Origin: Bacteroides sp.
Lineage (GTDB): Bacteria; Bacteroidota; Bacteroidia; Bacteroidales; Bacteroidaceae
DNA: 49,116 nucleotides
Reading direction: 5' to 3'
Assembly (NCBI RefSeq): GCF_030151085.1
Contig: NZ_JASLER010000048.1
Location: forward strand, 1-49,116
A program made the position numbers and the translations under genes. Positions 7,513-15,067 of the stretch are shown here, in pieces; the first letter of the stretch is position 1; each line of letters starts with the position of its first letter. The notes under the pieces are model-generated. The model searched no databases. It was given only the letters and a program-made list of their open reading frames with translations, and had not been told where the DNA came from.

Positions 7513-7547
7513 CCGTACCCGCTCCGTATCTGGTCCGTACCCGCTCC
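7513..7547. repeat. direct repeat CCGTACCCGCTCC, two copies
   Basis: Identical 13-mers at 7513-7525 and 7535-7547, 22 bases apart start to start, with a partial third copy following (CCGACTCC). GC-rich in an otherwise AT-rich spacer. Confidence 0.7.
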
Positions 7548-7558
7548 ATACCGACTCC

Positions 7559-7596
7559 CCCTATTTTCTCCCTCTTTAGAAGCGGAGAAAATAGGG
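7559..7596. repeat. 13-bp perfect inverted repeat
   Basis: CCCTATTTTCTCC (7559-7571) pairs with GGAGAAAATAGGG (7584-7596), loop of 12 bases. It could end DMP19 transcripts, but no T-run follows on either strand, so I do not call it an intrinsic terminator. Confidence 0.7.
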
Positions 7597-7806
7597 AGCT
7601 GCTAGGGAGAAAAAGATAAATAGAACAGAATCGGTTGTTGTATTTGTAGCATGAATGATTCATTGATAAATATTGTGCTTATACTGAGAAATAGTGAATA
7701 TATATTAAATAGGAGATATGATGTGCAGTATTTAGATTAACTTTTCATTTAATCTTAAAAACAATGAAAAAATGAAGAGGGTACTCTATTACTCAATTCT
7801 TTTATC

Positions 7807-7814
7807 TAAATTTG
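7807..7814 (+). promoter_or_regulatory. -7 promoter box of the NigD-like operon
   Basis: TAAATTTG matches TAnnTTTG. The transcript would begin near 7821, which is downstream of the in-frame ATG at 7812 and so supports the ATG at 7839 as the true start. Confidence 0.6.
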
Positions 7815-7838
7815 CAAACTCTAATATTTATAAGAAAA

Positions 7839-8654
7839 ATGAAACAATTAAAATTCTTAATGATTGCTTTTACCCTGTTGATGGGTATATCTTTAACTTC
7901 TTGTTTGAACTCGGAAAGTGATCCGTATAGCTATGGTGGTGGTTACGCTAAAGTCCGCAGCTATCTGGGAATGGGTATTTCCTTTACGTCGGATGATGTT
8001 ACAATCACTCCTACAACTGCATCCGTTTCGTCATTGCTTGCACAAGGGGTTGATGTTTCTAAAATGACGGGACATGTAGTTTATATCTCTTATCGTTGGG
8101 ATCCTACAGTAACTGAAATTTCGAATCCAAAAGATATAAAGAATGTGGAATTGATGGCAGTATTGGATCTGAATAATACAACTGAAGTTGTATCTGAGAA
8201 AGGTGCTGCTAATGATTCTGTGAATAATGCTGCTATTATAAAATTAGGTATTTCTGAAAGTAGTGAAATTAAACCTTCATTCTTTGATAAAACGACTTTG
8301 TTGTTACCTGTTAATTACTTCATGTATAATGCTATTCATTATTTGACATTGGTTTATTATCCAAATGAAGATGATACTACATTAAAACTTTATTTGCGCC
8401 ATAATGCTAAAAAGGATGAAACCTCAAATACTACATCTTATAATTATGCGCAGCAAGGTTATCTTGGATTCTTCAATAAAGCTTATGATTTGACGAATAT
8501 ATTTACCGCATACAAGAGCGCTACACATACTATTGATAATCCGACTACCGTTGAGATTATAACAAAGGAAAATTCATATACTTATAAGTTGGATGATGCT
8601 CAAACTGCTGAGAAAACATATACAGTTACTTATAAAAACGAAACTGAAAAATAA
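7839..8654 (+). CDS. NigD-like lipoprotein
   Basis: 271 residues from the ATG at 7839 (chosen over 7812 because of the promoter position and because the signal peptide then begins MKQLKFLMIAF). The lipobox LTSC places a lipidated cysteine about 22 residues in, so the mature protein is a membrane-anchored lipoprotein on the periplasmic or outer side. The rest, a beta-rich body with SYRWDPT and NAIHYLTLVYY, matches the Bacteroidales NigD-like family, named after a nig-locus protein linked to nigrescin bacteriocin production; the molecular role is unknown. First gene of a tight cluster: the Yip1 gene follows after 3 bases, then smpB and metH. Confidence 0.75.
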   Translation: MKQLKFLMIAFTLLMGISLTSCLNSESDPYSYGGGYAKVRSYLGMGISFTSDDVTITPTTASVSSLLAQGVDVSKMTGHVVYISYRWDPTVTEISNPKDIKNVELMAVLDLNNTTEVVSEKGAANDSVNNAAIIKLGISESSEIKPSFFDKTTLLLPVNYFMYNAIHYLTLVYYPNEDDTTLKLYLRHNAKKDETSNTTSYNYAQQGYLGFFNKAYDLTNIFTAYKSATHTIDNPTTVEIITKENSYTYKLDDAQTAEKTYTVTYKNETEK

Positions 8655-8657
8655 AAT

Positions 8658-9233
8658 TTGAATTACAAAGATTTATTTCAAATAGCATTACAACTGATTT
8701 CCTCTCCGGCTCGTGCTTGGGAGGAAATTCGTTTGGAAGAGGATAAGCGAAAGGTGTTTACAGCTTTTGTTTATCCTATGATTGGTTTATGTGGATTGTC
8801 CGTCTTCATCGGTTCATTGATAACAATGGGATGGGGTGGTCCACAAAGTTTTCAATATGCCATGACACAATGCTGTGCCGTGGCTGTATCCTTGTTTGGA
8901 GGATACTTTTTAGCTGCATATCTTATCAATGAATTGCGTGTCCGTATGTTGAAAATGAATAGCGACATACCTTTGGCACAGCAGTTTGCGGGATATGCAT
9001 TGGTGGTACTTTTCTTGCTTAAAATTATTATTGGCATTTTGCCCGATATCAGAATTATAGCTTTATTGCTTCAATTTTATATTGTATATGTAGTGTGGGA
9101 AGGAAGTGTCAAAGTGATGCAAGTAGCAGAAAAAGATCGCTTGCGGTTCACCATTTTCTCTTCAATATTGTTAATAGCTTGTCCGGCAGTTATTGAATGG
9201 ATTTTTAATAAGCTGACGGTAGTGCTAAACTGA
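8658..9233 (+). CDS. Yip1 family integral membrane protein
   Basis: 191 residues starting at a TTG codon 3 bases after the previous stop; no ATG exists before the first membrane segment. The N-terminal motif SSPARAWEEI is typical of bacterial Yip1/DUF1282 proteins. About five hydrophobic segments follow (around residues 34-57, 66-91, 109-129, 131-149, 166-186). Function in bacteria is not established. Translational coupling to the NigD-like lipoprotein is likely from the spacing. Confidence 0.75.
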   Translation: MNYKDLFQIALQLISSPARAWEEIRLEEDKRKVFTAFVYPMIGLCGLSVFIGSLITMGWGGPQSFQYAMTQCCAVAVSLFGGYFLAAYLINELRVRMLKMNSDIPLAQQFAGYALVVLFLLKIIIGILPDIRIIALLLQFYIVYVVWEGSVKVMQVAEKDRLRFTIFSSILLIACPAVIEWIFNKLTVVLN

Positions 9234-9240
9234 TTATATA

Positions 9241-9693
9241 ATGAAACAGCCTTCTGTAAATATAAAAAATAAGCGTGCTACGTTCGATTATGAACTGATA
9301 GATACGTATACGGCCGGTATTGTACTCACGGGTACGGAGATTAAATCCATCCGTATGGGAAAGGCTAGTTTGGTCGATACGTTTTGTTACTTCGCCAACG
9401 GTGAGTTGTGGGTGAAGAATATGCATATTGCCGAGTACTTCTATGGTTCGTACAATAATCACTCGGCACGGAGGGAGCGAAAACTTCTCTTGACTAAAAA
9501 AGAACTGAATAACTTGGTGAAAGACTCGAAGAATCCGGGCTTTACCATGGTTCCTGTACGCTTGTTTATCAATGAAAAAGGACTGGCTAAGGTAGTAATC
9601 GCTCTGGCTAAAGGTAAAAAAGAGTACGATAAACGTCAATCCCTAAGAGAAAAAGATGACAAACGCGATATGGCGCGGATGTTTAAAAAATAG
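9241..9693 (+). CDS. smpB: SsrA-binding protein SmpB
   Basis: 150 residues, the normal length. Binds tmRNA and delivers it to stalled ribosomes in trans-translation. Conserved features: NKRATFDYELIDTYTAGIVL (residues 10-29), TGTEIKSIR, ANGELWVKNMHIAEY (about 53-67), and the basic C-terminal tail (KGKKEYDKRQSLREKDDKRD) that enters the mRNA channel. Seven bases after the Yip1 gene. Its TAG stop lies inside the palindromic spacer 9691-9720. The tmRNA gene itself is not in the window. Confidence 0.95.
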   Translation: MKQPSVNIKNKRATFDYELIDTYTAGIVLTGTEIKSIRMGKASLVDTFCYFANGELWVKNMHIAEYFYGSYNNHSARRERKLLLTKKELNNLVKDSKNPGFTMVPVRLFINEKGLAKVVIALAKGKKEYDKRQSLREKDDKRDMARMFKK

Positions 9694-9720
9694 TGATTAG
9701 TGGTTAACCACCAATCACTA
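9691..9720. repeat. near-perfect 30-bp palindrome at the smpB stop
   Basis: TAGTGATTAGTGGTTAACCA followed by CCAATCACTA reads nearly the same on both strands (one mismatched pair). It includes the smpB stop codon. The same words (AATCACTA, TTAGTGATTA) recur in the spacers at 13988-14021, 22978-22994 and 30925-30940. Confidence 0.8.
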
Positions 9721-9741
9721 CTTATAAATCACTAATTACTA

Positions 9742-12510
9742 ATGAATATGCTTGGCAGTTTGGTGCGGGAGCGCATCCTTATCTTAGATGGTGCTATGGG
9801 CACCATGATACAACAATATAATTTGACGGAAGATGACTTCCGGAGTGAACGTTTTGCGCATATTCCGGGACAATTAAAGGGAAATAATGATTTGCTCTGT
9901 TTGACTCGTCCTGATGTTATTCAAGATATACATCGGAAATATTTGGTGGCAGGTGCTGATATTATTGAAACCAATACATTCAGTTCCACCCGTGTCAGTA
10001 TGGCGGATTATCATGTGCAAGAGTATGTGCGGGAAATGAATCTGGCTGCTGTGAAACTGGCTCGTGAAGTGGCGGATGAATTTACTGCCCTGACACCCGA
10101 TAAACCTCGATTTGTTGCCGGTTCTGTAGGGCCTACGAATAAGACTTGTTCCATGAGTCCCGATGTGAACAATCCGGCTTATCGTGCTTTGTCATACGAT
10201 GGACTGGCCGCTGCTTACCGCGAACAGATGGAAGCTTTGCTGGAAGGTGGGGTAGATGCCTTGTTGATAGAGACGATTTTTGATACATTGAATGCCAAAG
10301 CTGCCATTTTTGCTGCAGAACAGGCGATGGAAGCTACTGGTATCCGCGTTCCTTTAATGCTTTCGGTTACCGTCTCCGATACAGGTGGACGTACACTTTC
10401 CGGTCAGACTTTAGATGCTTTCCTTGCATCCGTGCAACATGCCGATATCTTCTCTGTAGGGTTGAACTGCTCGTTTGGTGCCCGCCAATTGAAGCCTTTC
10501 CTTATGCAACTAGCTACCCGTGCTCCTTATTATATAAGCGCTTATCCTAATGCCGGATTACCGAACAGTCTGGGTAAGTACGACCAGACTCCTGCCGATA
10601 TGGCACTGGAAATAAAAGAATATATTCATGAAGGTTTGGTGAATATCATTGGTGGCTGTTGTGGAACGACTGATGCATATATTGCCGAATATTCTGCTTT
10701 AATAGCCGGTGCTACTCCTCGCCAACCTGCCCGAAAACCTGATAGTCTTTGGCTTTCGGGTCTTGAACTTCTGGAAGTCAAGCCTGAGAATAATTTTGTG
10801 AATGTTGGTGAGCGTTGCAACGTTGCAGGTTCACGTAAGTTCCTCCGCCTGGTTAATGAGAAAAAGTATGATGAAGCTCTCAGCATCGCCCGCCAGCAGG
10901 TGGAAGATGGAGCACAGGTAGTAGATATCAACATGGATGATGGTTTGTTGGATGCAGAGACCGAGATGACGACTTTCCTCAATTTGGTAGCTTCCGAGCC
11001 TGAAATAGCCCGGGTTCCGGTAATGATTGACTCTTCCAAATGGGACGTTATTGTTGCCGGACTGAAATGTCTGCAAGGTAAATCCATAGTTAACTCTATT
11101 TCCTTGAAAGAAGGAGAAGCTAAATTCTTGGAACATGCCCGTATCATTAAGCAATATGGCGCTGCAGCTGTAGTAATGGCTTTCGATGAGAAAGGTCAGG
11201 CAGATACTTGCGAACGTAAGATTGAAGTTTGCGAACGAGCTTATCGCTTGTTGGTAGACAAAGTGAATTTCAATCCTCATGATATTATTTTCGACCCGAA
11301 TGTACTTGCCGTAGCTACTGGTATGGAGGAGCATAACAACTATGCAGTCGACTTTATTCAAGCTACCGCATGGATCAGAAAGAATCTCTTTGGCGCTCAT
11401 GTCAGTGGGGGAGTCAGCAACCTTTCTTTCTCTTTCCGTGGCAATAATTACATTCGTGAGGCGATGCATGCCGTATTCCTCTATTACGCTATCTGTGAAG
11501 GTATGGATATGGGAATTGTAAATCCGGCAACCTCTGTACTTTATACAGATATCCCTTCTGATATATTGGAACGTATTGAAGATGTGGTTTTGAACCGCCG
11601 TCCGGATGCTGCCGAGCGATTGATTGAAACAGCCGAACGTCTTAAAGCAGAAGCAGACGCTGCAAAAGCATCCGGTACTGACGATGCACAGTCGTCGTCA
11701 CATTCCCAACTCTCATGGCGGGAAAATGCCACCGTAGAAGAACGATTGAAATATGCATTGACTAAAGGTATCGGTGATTATTTGGAAGAAGACCTTACGG
11801 AGGCTTTGCAACTGTATCCTAAAGCAGTCGACATCATTGAAGGCCCCTTAATGGCAGGTATGAATCATGTAGGCGATTTGTTTGGTGCCGGAAAAATGTT
11901 TCTTCCGCAAGTAGTAAAAACTGCTCGTACAATGAAGAAAGCCGTTGCTATACTTCAACCTGTTATTGAATCGGAAAAGCAAGAAGGAACAACTTCTGCC
12001 GGAAAGGTATTAGTTGCAACAGTGAAGGGCGATGTCCATGATATAGGCAAGAACATTGTTTCAGTTGTAATGGCTTGCAATGGCTATGAAATTATAGATC
12101 TTGGAGTGATGGTACCAGCAGAAACCATCATTCAGCGTGCTATAGAAGAAAAAGTTGATATGATAGGACTAAGCGGTCTGATAACTCCTTCTTTAGATGA
12201 AATGGTACATGTAGCACTCGAACTTGAAAAATCAGGTTTAGATTTACCTTTATTGATAGGTGGAGCTACTACTTCACAACTTCACACTGCATTGAAAATA
12301 GCTCCGGTTTATCATGCCCCTGTTATTCATTTGAAAGATGCTTCACAAAATGCGGCTGTAGCTGCCAAGCTAATGAATCCAAAAGTAAAGGAGGATTTAA
12401 AAGTCGAATTAGATGAAGTATATCAGCAACTGCGCGATAAGAATAAGGATCGACAAGTGAAGACCGTTTCTTTGGAGGAGGCACAGAAAAATAAGCTAAA
12501 CTTGTTTTAG
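9742..12510 (+). CDS. metH: cobalamin-dependent methionine synthase, lacking the reactivation domain
   Basis: 922 residues. Transfers a methyl group from methyltetrahydrofolate to homocysteine through B12. Domain 1 (about 1-325) is the zinc homocysteine-binding barrel, with DGAMGT at 16-21 and zinc ligands C243, C306 and C307. Domain 2 (about 352-620) is the pterin-binding barrel, NVGERCNVAGSRKF. Domain 3 (about 650-900) has the B12 cap and the Rossmann module with GDVHDIGKN, where H766 is the lower cobalt ligand. The protein ends there: the roughly 300-residue AdoMet-binding activation domain of E. coli MetH (1227 residues) is absent, as in other Bacteroides MetH proteins to my knowledge. 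Reactivation must rely on a separate protein. No B12 riboswitch is visible in the 48-base gap upstream. Confidence 0.95.
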   Translation: MNMLGSLVRERILILDGAMGTMIQQYNLTEDDFRSERFAHIPGQLKGNNDLLCLTRPDVIQDIHRKYLVAGADIIETNTFSSTRVSMADYHVQEYVREMNLAAVKLAREVADEFTALTPDKPRFVAGSVGPTNKTCSMSPDVNNPAYRALSYDGLAAAYREQMEALLEGGVDALLIETIFDTLNAKAAIFAAEQAMEATGIRVPLMLSVTVSDTGGRTLSGQTLDAFLASVQHADIFSVGLNCSFGARQLKPFLMQLATRAPYYISAYPNAGLPNSLGKYDQTPADMALEIKEYIHEGLVNIIGGCCGTTDAYIAEYSALIAGATPRQPARKPDSLWLSGLELLEVKPENNFVNVGERCNVAGSRKFLRLVNEKKYDEALSIARQQVEDGAQVVDINMDDGLLDAETEMTTFLNLVASEPEIARVPVMIDSSKWDVIVAGLKCLQGKSIVNSISLKEGEAKFLEHARIIKQYGAAAVVMAFDEKGQADTCERKIEVCERAYRLLVDKVNFNPHDIIFDPNVLAVATGMEEHNNYAVDFIQATAWIRKNLFGAHVSGGVSNLSFSFRGNNYIREAMHAVFLYYAICEGMDMGIVNPATSVLYTDIPSDILERIEDVVLNRRPDAAERLIETAERLKAEADAAKASGTDDAQSSSHSQLSWRENATVEERLKYALTKGIGDYLEEDLTEALQLYPKAVDIIEGPLMAGMNHVGDLFGAGKMFLPQVVKTARTMKKAVAILQPVIESEKQEGTTSAGKVLVATVKGDVHDIGKNIVSVVMACNGYEIIDLGVMVPAETIIQRAIEEKVDMIGLSGLITPSLDEMVHVALELEKSGLDLPLLIGGATTSQLHTALKIAPVYHAPVIHLKDASQNAAVAAKLMNPKVKEDLKVELDEVYQQLRDKNKDRQVKTVSLEEAQKNKLNLF

Positions 12511-12594
12511 TGAAGAACTATAAATGGAGAATGAAGAATGGTAGCGCACAATACGCCGCAATGTAATTCTTCATTCTTCATTTATAGTTCTTCA
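12511..12594. terminator. 29-bp hairpin between convergent metH and mltF
   Basis: Arms 12511-12539 and 12566-12594 (start TGAAGAACTATAAATG) pair over 29 bp with one mismatch, with a 26-base loop. It fills the whole gap between two converging genes, so it may stop transcription from both sides, though there is no strong T-run. It belongs to a set of long self-complementary spacers in this window. Confidence 0.65.
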
Positions 12595-12595
12595 T

Positions 12596-13987
12596 TTATT
12601 TCTTTATCTTCTTTTTGTATTGTTCAAATCGTGAAGTAACATCTCTCACGAAGTTGTACGTTTCTATACCGCGGAAGTAACCATTCTTTACGACAGGATC
12701 GGTGAAATATTCTTCATTGCTTTTCAGCAAAATAAAGTTTTCTACGTTATCTCGCCACACATTCTTGTTTTTGCCATACTTCTCTGCTAAAGCCATGGCA
12801 TCTAATACATGCCCTATCCCTGAATTATAGGATGCTAGAATAAAATTGATTCGTTCTTCCTTGGGTACGGAAGCAAAGCTTTTGGCTGTAGCATTGATAT
12901 ATTTAGTAGCGGCTTTTATACTCTCTTCGGGATTATGCTCCTTTCCTGCGGGGATTCCCATAGCACGTGCGGTAGCCGGCATCAATTGCATTAGTCCTCT
13001 TGCGCCCGCCCAAGATATAGCTGTGGAATCAAAGTTTGATTCTGTATAAGCCAAAGATGCCAATAACCGCCAGTCCCAATTGATTTCGGGAGCATACTTC
13101 TTGAATAAATTATCAAAATGTGAAATCTTGCCTTCCCGCAAGGAAAGAATAGGAGAGTGGGGAATAGCCTTGCTAATTTCAAAATAGCGTTTCATACTGG
13201 CTGTATAAGCAGGCGAGGTCATATTTTCTTGATGCCATTTGTCGGCAGCAGCAGCAAGCTCTGGACAATCTTTTCGTACTGCCCACGATGCACGCTGATC
13301 AAAACTAATAGAAAGACTGATATTCAAATTGGGGTAATAGGTGGTATTGAGTCGTGCCAAATCATTATCAGCAACTGTATAAGGTATTTTACCTTGGGAA
13401 ACTTGCGTGATGAGGTCTTCTACACTAACACTATCATTTGTCACTTTATGGATATGAATACCTCCACCAAGCTCTTTGTCGAGATTAACCAATCGCTCAT
13501 AGTACTTTCCCGGTTTTACGTATACATCTTTTCCAATAAGTTCGGTTACATCTTTCAATGGTTTGGTATGGCCGTTGGTACGCTGTACTATGACTTGGTG
13601 AGTGATAACTTCTTCTCCGCAATAAATCAAACTATCTTTCCATTCTTTAGTAATGGGCAGATTATAGGCAATCAAATCTCCTTTGCCGGCTAATAGCTTT
13701 TCTATTAGTTCATGAACATTTCTCGCTACTTCCACCCGTAATTTTACCCCCAAGCTTTTAGCAAACTGTTCACTTAATTCGTATTGGAAACCCATGTCCT
13801 GACCACGATAGATGAAATAAGAAGTTGAACTATATAGTGTTAATACTACTAATTCTCCGCTATCTTTTATCTGCTGAAGATCACCTTCCGCATTTTTGTC
13901 TTCTGCACGATGGCTTCCTCCGCATCCAATGATGAAGCAGCATAGCACAAGCGCCACAAATACGAAAATCCAACTTTCCTTTCTCAT
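12596..13987 (-). CDS. mltF: membrane-bound lytic transglycosylase, MltF type
   Basis: 463 residues. Lipoprotein signal peptide with the lipidated cysteine at C22 (FIIGC). Residues about 45-270 form a periplasmic solute-binding (SBP_bac_3) domain. Residues about 290-430 are a lytic transglycosylase domain: catalytic Glu316 in AYTESNFDSTAISWAGARG and the typical GLMQLMPATA. The domain order is that of MltF, which cleaves peptidoglycan glycan strands to 1,6-anhydro ends; the binding-protein domain regulates it by muropeptides in other species. Same strand as udk, 30 bases downstream of it, probably co-transcribed. Confidence 0.9.
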   Translation of the reverse strand: MRKESWIFVFVALVLCCFIIGCGGSHRAEDKNAEGDLQQIKDSGELVVLTLYSSTSYFIYRGQDMGFQYELSEQFAKSLGVKLRVEVARNVHELIEKLLAGKGDLIAYNLPITKEWKDSLIYCGEEVITHQVIVQRTNGHTKPLKDVTELIGKDVYVKPGKYYERLVNLDKELGGGIHIHKVTNDSVSVEDLITQVSQGKIPYTVADNDLARLNTTYYPNLNISLSISFDQRASWAVRKDCPELAAAADKWHQENMTSPAYTASMKRYFEISKAIPHSPILSLREGKISHFDNLFKKYAPEINWDWRLLASLAYTESNFDSTAISWAGARGLMQLMPATARAMGIPAGKEHNPEESIKAATKYINATAKSFASVPKEERINFILASYNSGIGHVLDAMALAEKYGKNKNVWRDNVENFILLKSNEEYFTDPVVKNGYFRGIETYNFVRDVTSRFEQYKKKIKK

Positions 13988-14017
13988 AACTAATCATTAA
14001 TCACTGAACACTAATCA

Positions 14018-14626
14018 CTATTTCAAGTGTTTCTTGATATACATTGTTAGAATGTCTATAGCCACCTGATTGTTTCCACCTTCGGGTACAATAAGGTCGG
14101 CATAGCGTTTACAAGGTTCAATGAATTGTAGGTGCATCGGTTTTAATATACGCGTATAACGCTCCATGACTGCTTCGGCGGTACGACCGCGTTCAATGAC
14201 GTCCCGCTGTATCACTCGGATGAGTCGCTCATCAGGATCAGCATCCACAAAAATTTTAAGGTCCATCATGCTGCGTAGCTTTTTATCGCATAAGGCAAGA
14301 ATTCCTTCTATGATAATGACTTCACGTGGCTCGATGTGGATGGTTTCAGGTTGACGTGTACACGTCAGGTACGAATAGGTGGGTTGCTCAATGCTTTTAC
14401 CTTCGCGTAGCGTGGCTACATGTTTGGAGAGGAGGCTCCATTCAAAGGCATCCGGATGGTCGAAGTTTATATTCTGGCGTTCTTCGACAGGCACGTGGCT
14501 ACTATCTTTGTAATAAGAGTCTTGCGGTAATAAAACCACTTCACCAGCTGGCAGACTTTCTATTATTTTACGTACGACGGTGGTCTTTCCGGAACCGGTT
14601 CCGCCTGCAATTCCTATTATTAACAT
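14018..14626 (-). CDS. udk: uridine kinase
   Basis: 202 residues from the ATG at 14624-14626. An in-frame upstream ATG at 14674 would add 16 residues not seen in the family. Phosphorylates uridine and cytidine in pyrimidine salvage. P-loop GGTGSGKTT is at residues 8-16, followed by the substrate-binding LPQDSYYKD and NFDHPDAFEW. The C-terminal VPEGGNNQVAIDIL is typical. mltF follows on the same strand. The 5' region overlaps the promoter of the divergent Dabb gene. Confidence 0.95.
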   Translation of the reverse strand: MLIIGIAGGTGSGKTTVVRKIIESLPAGEVVLLPQDSYYKDSSHVPVEERQNINFDHPDAFEWSLLSKHVATLREGKSIEQPTYSYLTCTRQPETIHIEPREVIIIEGILALCDKKLRSMMDLKIFVDADPDERLIRVIQRDVIERGRTAEAVMERYTRILKPMHLQFIEPCKRYADLIVPEGGNNQVAIDILTMYIKKHLK

Positions 14627-14657
14627 CCGTTTAAGTGTATATTTGAAACAAAACGAG

Positions 14658-14665
14658 TATTTTTG
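14658..14665 (+). promoter_or_regulatory. possible -7 box of the Dabb-dsbD unit
   Basis: TATTTTTG matches TAnnTTTG, 75 bases before the Dabb ATG. It lies in the divergent region shared with udk. No well-spaced -33 TTG. Confidence 0.35.
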
Positions 14666-14740
14666 CATTCTCAAACATTCTCAAAGAGAATGTCGCTTCG
14701 GCTGACAAATATAGACATAAATCATTTAAATAACAAAGTT

Positions 14741-15040
14741 ATGGTAAAGCACATTGTATTATTTAAGCTTAAAGATGAGGCTCCAGCTGACGAAAAGTTA
14801 GCCGCAATGAATAATTTTAAGAAAGCCATCGAAGCACTACCTGCTAAGATATCAGTTATTCGTAAGATTGAAGTAGGATTGAACATTAATCCGGCTGAGA
14901 CTTGGAGCATTGCTCTTTATAGTGAGTTTGATACACTGGACGATGTGAAATACTACGCTACACACCCCGATCATGTGGCTGCGGGTAAGCTTATTGCAGC
15001 GGTAAAAGAAAGCCGTGCATGTGTGGATTATGAGGATTAA
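14741..15040 (+). CDS. Dabb (stress-responsive A/B barrel) protein
   Basis: 99 residues from the ATG at 14741; upstream in-frame codons (from 14663) lie in the udk/promoter region and do not fit the family. The start MVKHIVLFKLKDEAPADEKL and the later TWSIALYSEFDTLDDVKYYATHPDH are the signature of Dabb dimeric ferredoxin-like barrels. These small proteins include stress proteins and olivetolic-acid-cyclase-like enzymes; no substrate can be assigned here. 27 bases before dsbD. Confidence 0.88.
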   Translation: MVKHIVLFKLKDEAPADEKLAAMNNFKKAIEALPAKISVIRKIEVGLNINPAETWSIALYSEFDTLDDVKYYATHPDHVAAGKLIAAVKESRACVDYED

Positions 15041-15067
15041 TTGAAAATAAAAACTAAAAAATAAGTG

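Larger units (their letters stand above)
7497..7838. other. 342-bp intergenic region with repeats
   Basis: Between the DMP19 and NigD-like genes. It holds a pair of 13-bp direct repeats (7513-7547), a 13-bp perfect hairpin (7559-7596) and the -7 box of the NigD-like gene (7807-7814). The stretch 7610-7800 is AT-rich with no ORF or structure that I can support. Confidence 0.5.

Noticed and set aside
8974..8989. TGGCAC...TTGC inside the Yip1 gene resembling a sigma-54 promoter
   Set aside because: Spacer is six, not five, so GG and GC are eleven bases apart; intragenic and not ahead of a start codon.
9694..9741. Cobalamin riboswitch before metH
   Set aside because: The gap is only 48 bases and is a simple palindromic spacer; no B12-box-like sequence.
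10626..11469. Antisense ORFs of 173 and 212 codons inside metH
   Set aside because: Shadows of metH in other frames; no motifs, and metH is intact and conserved there.
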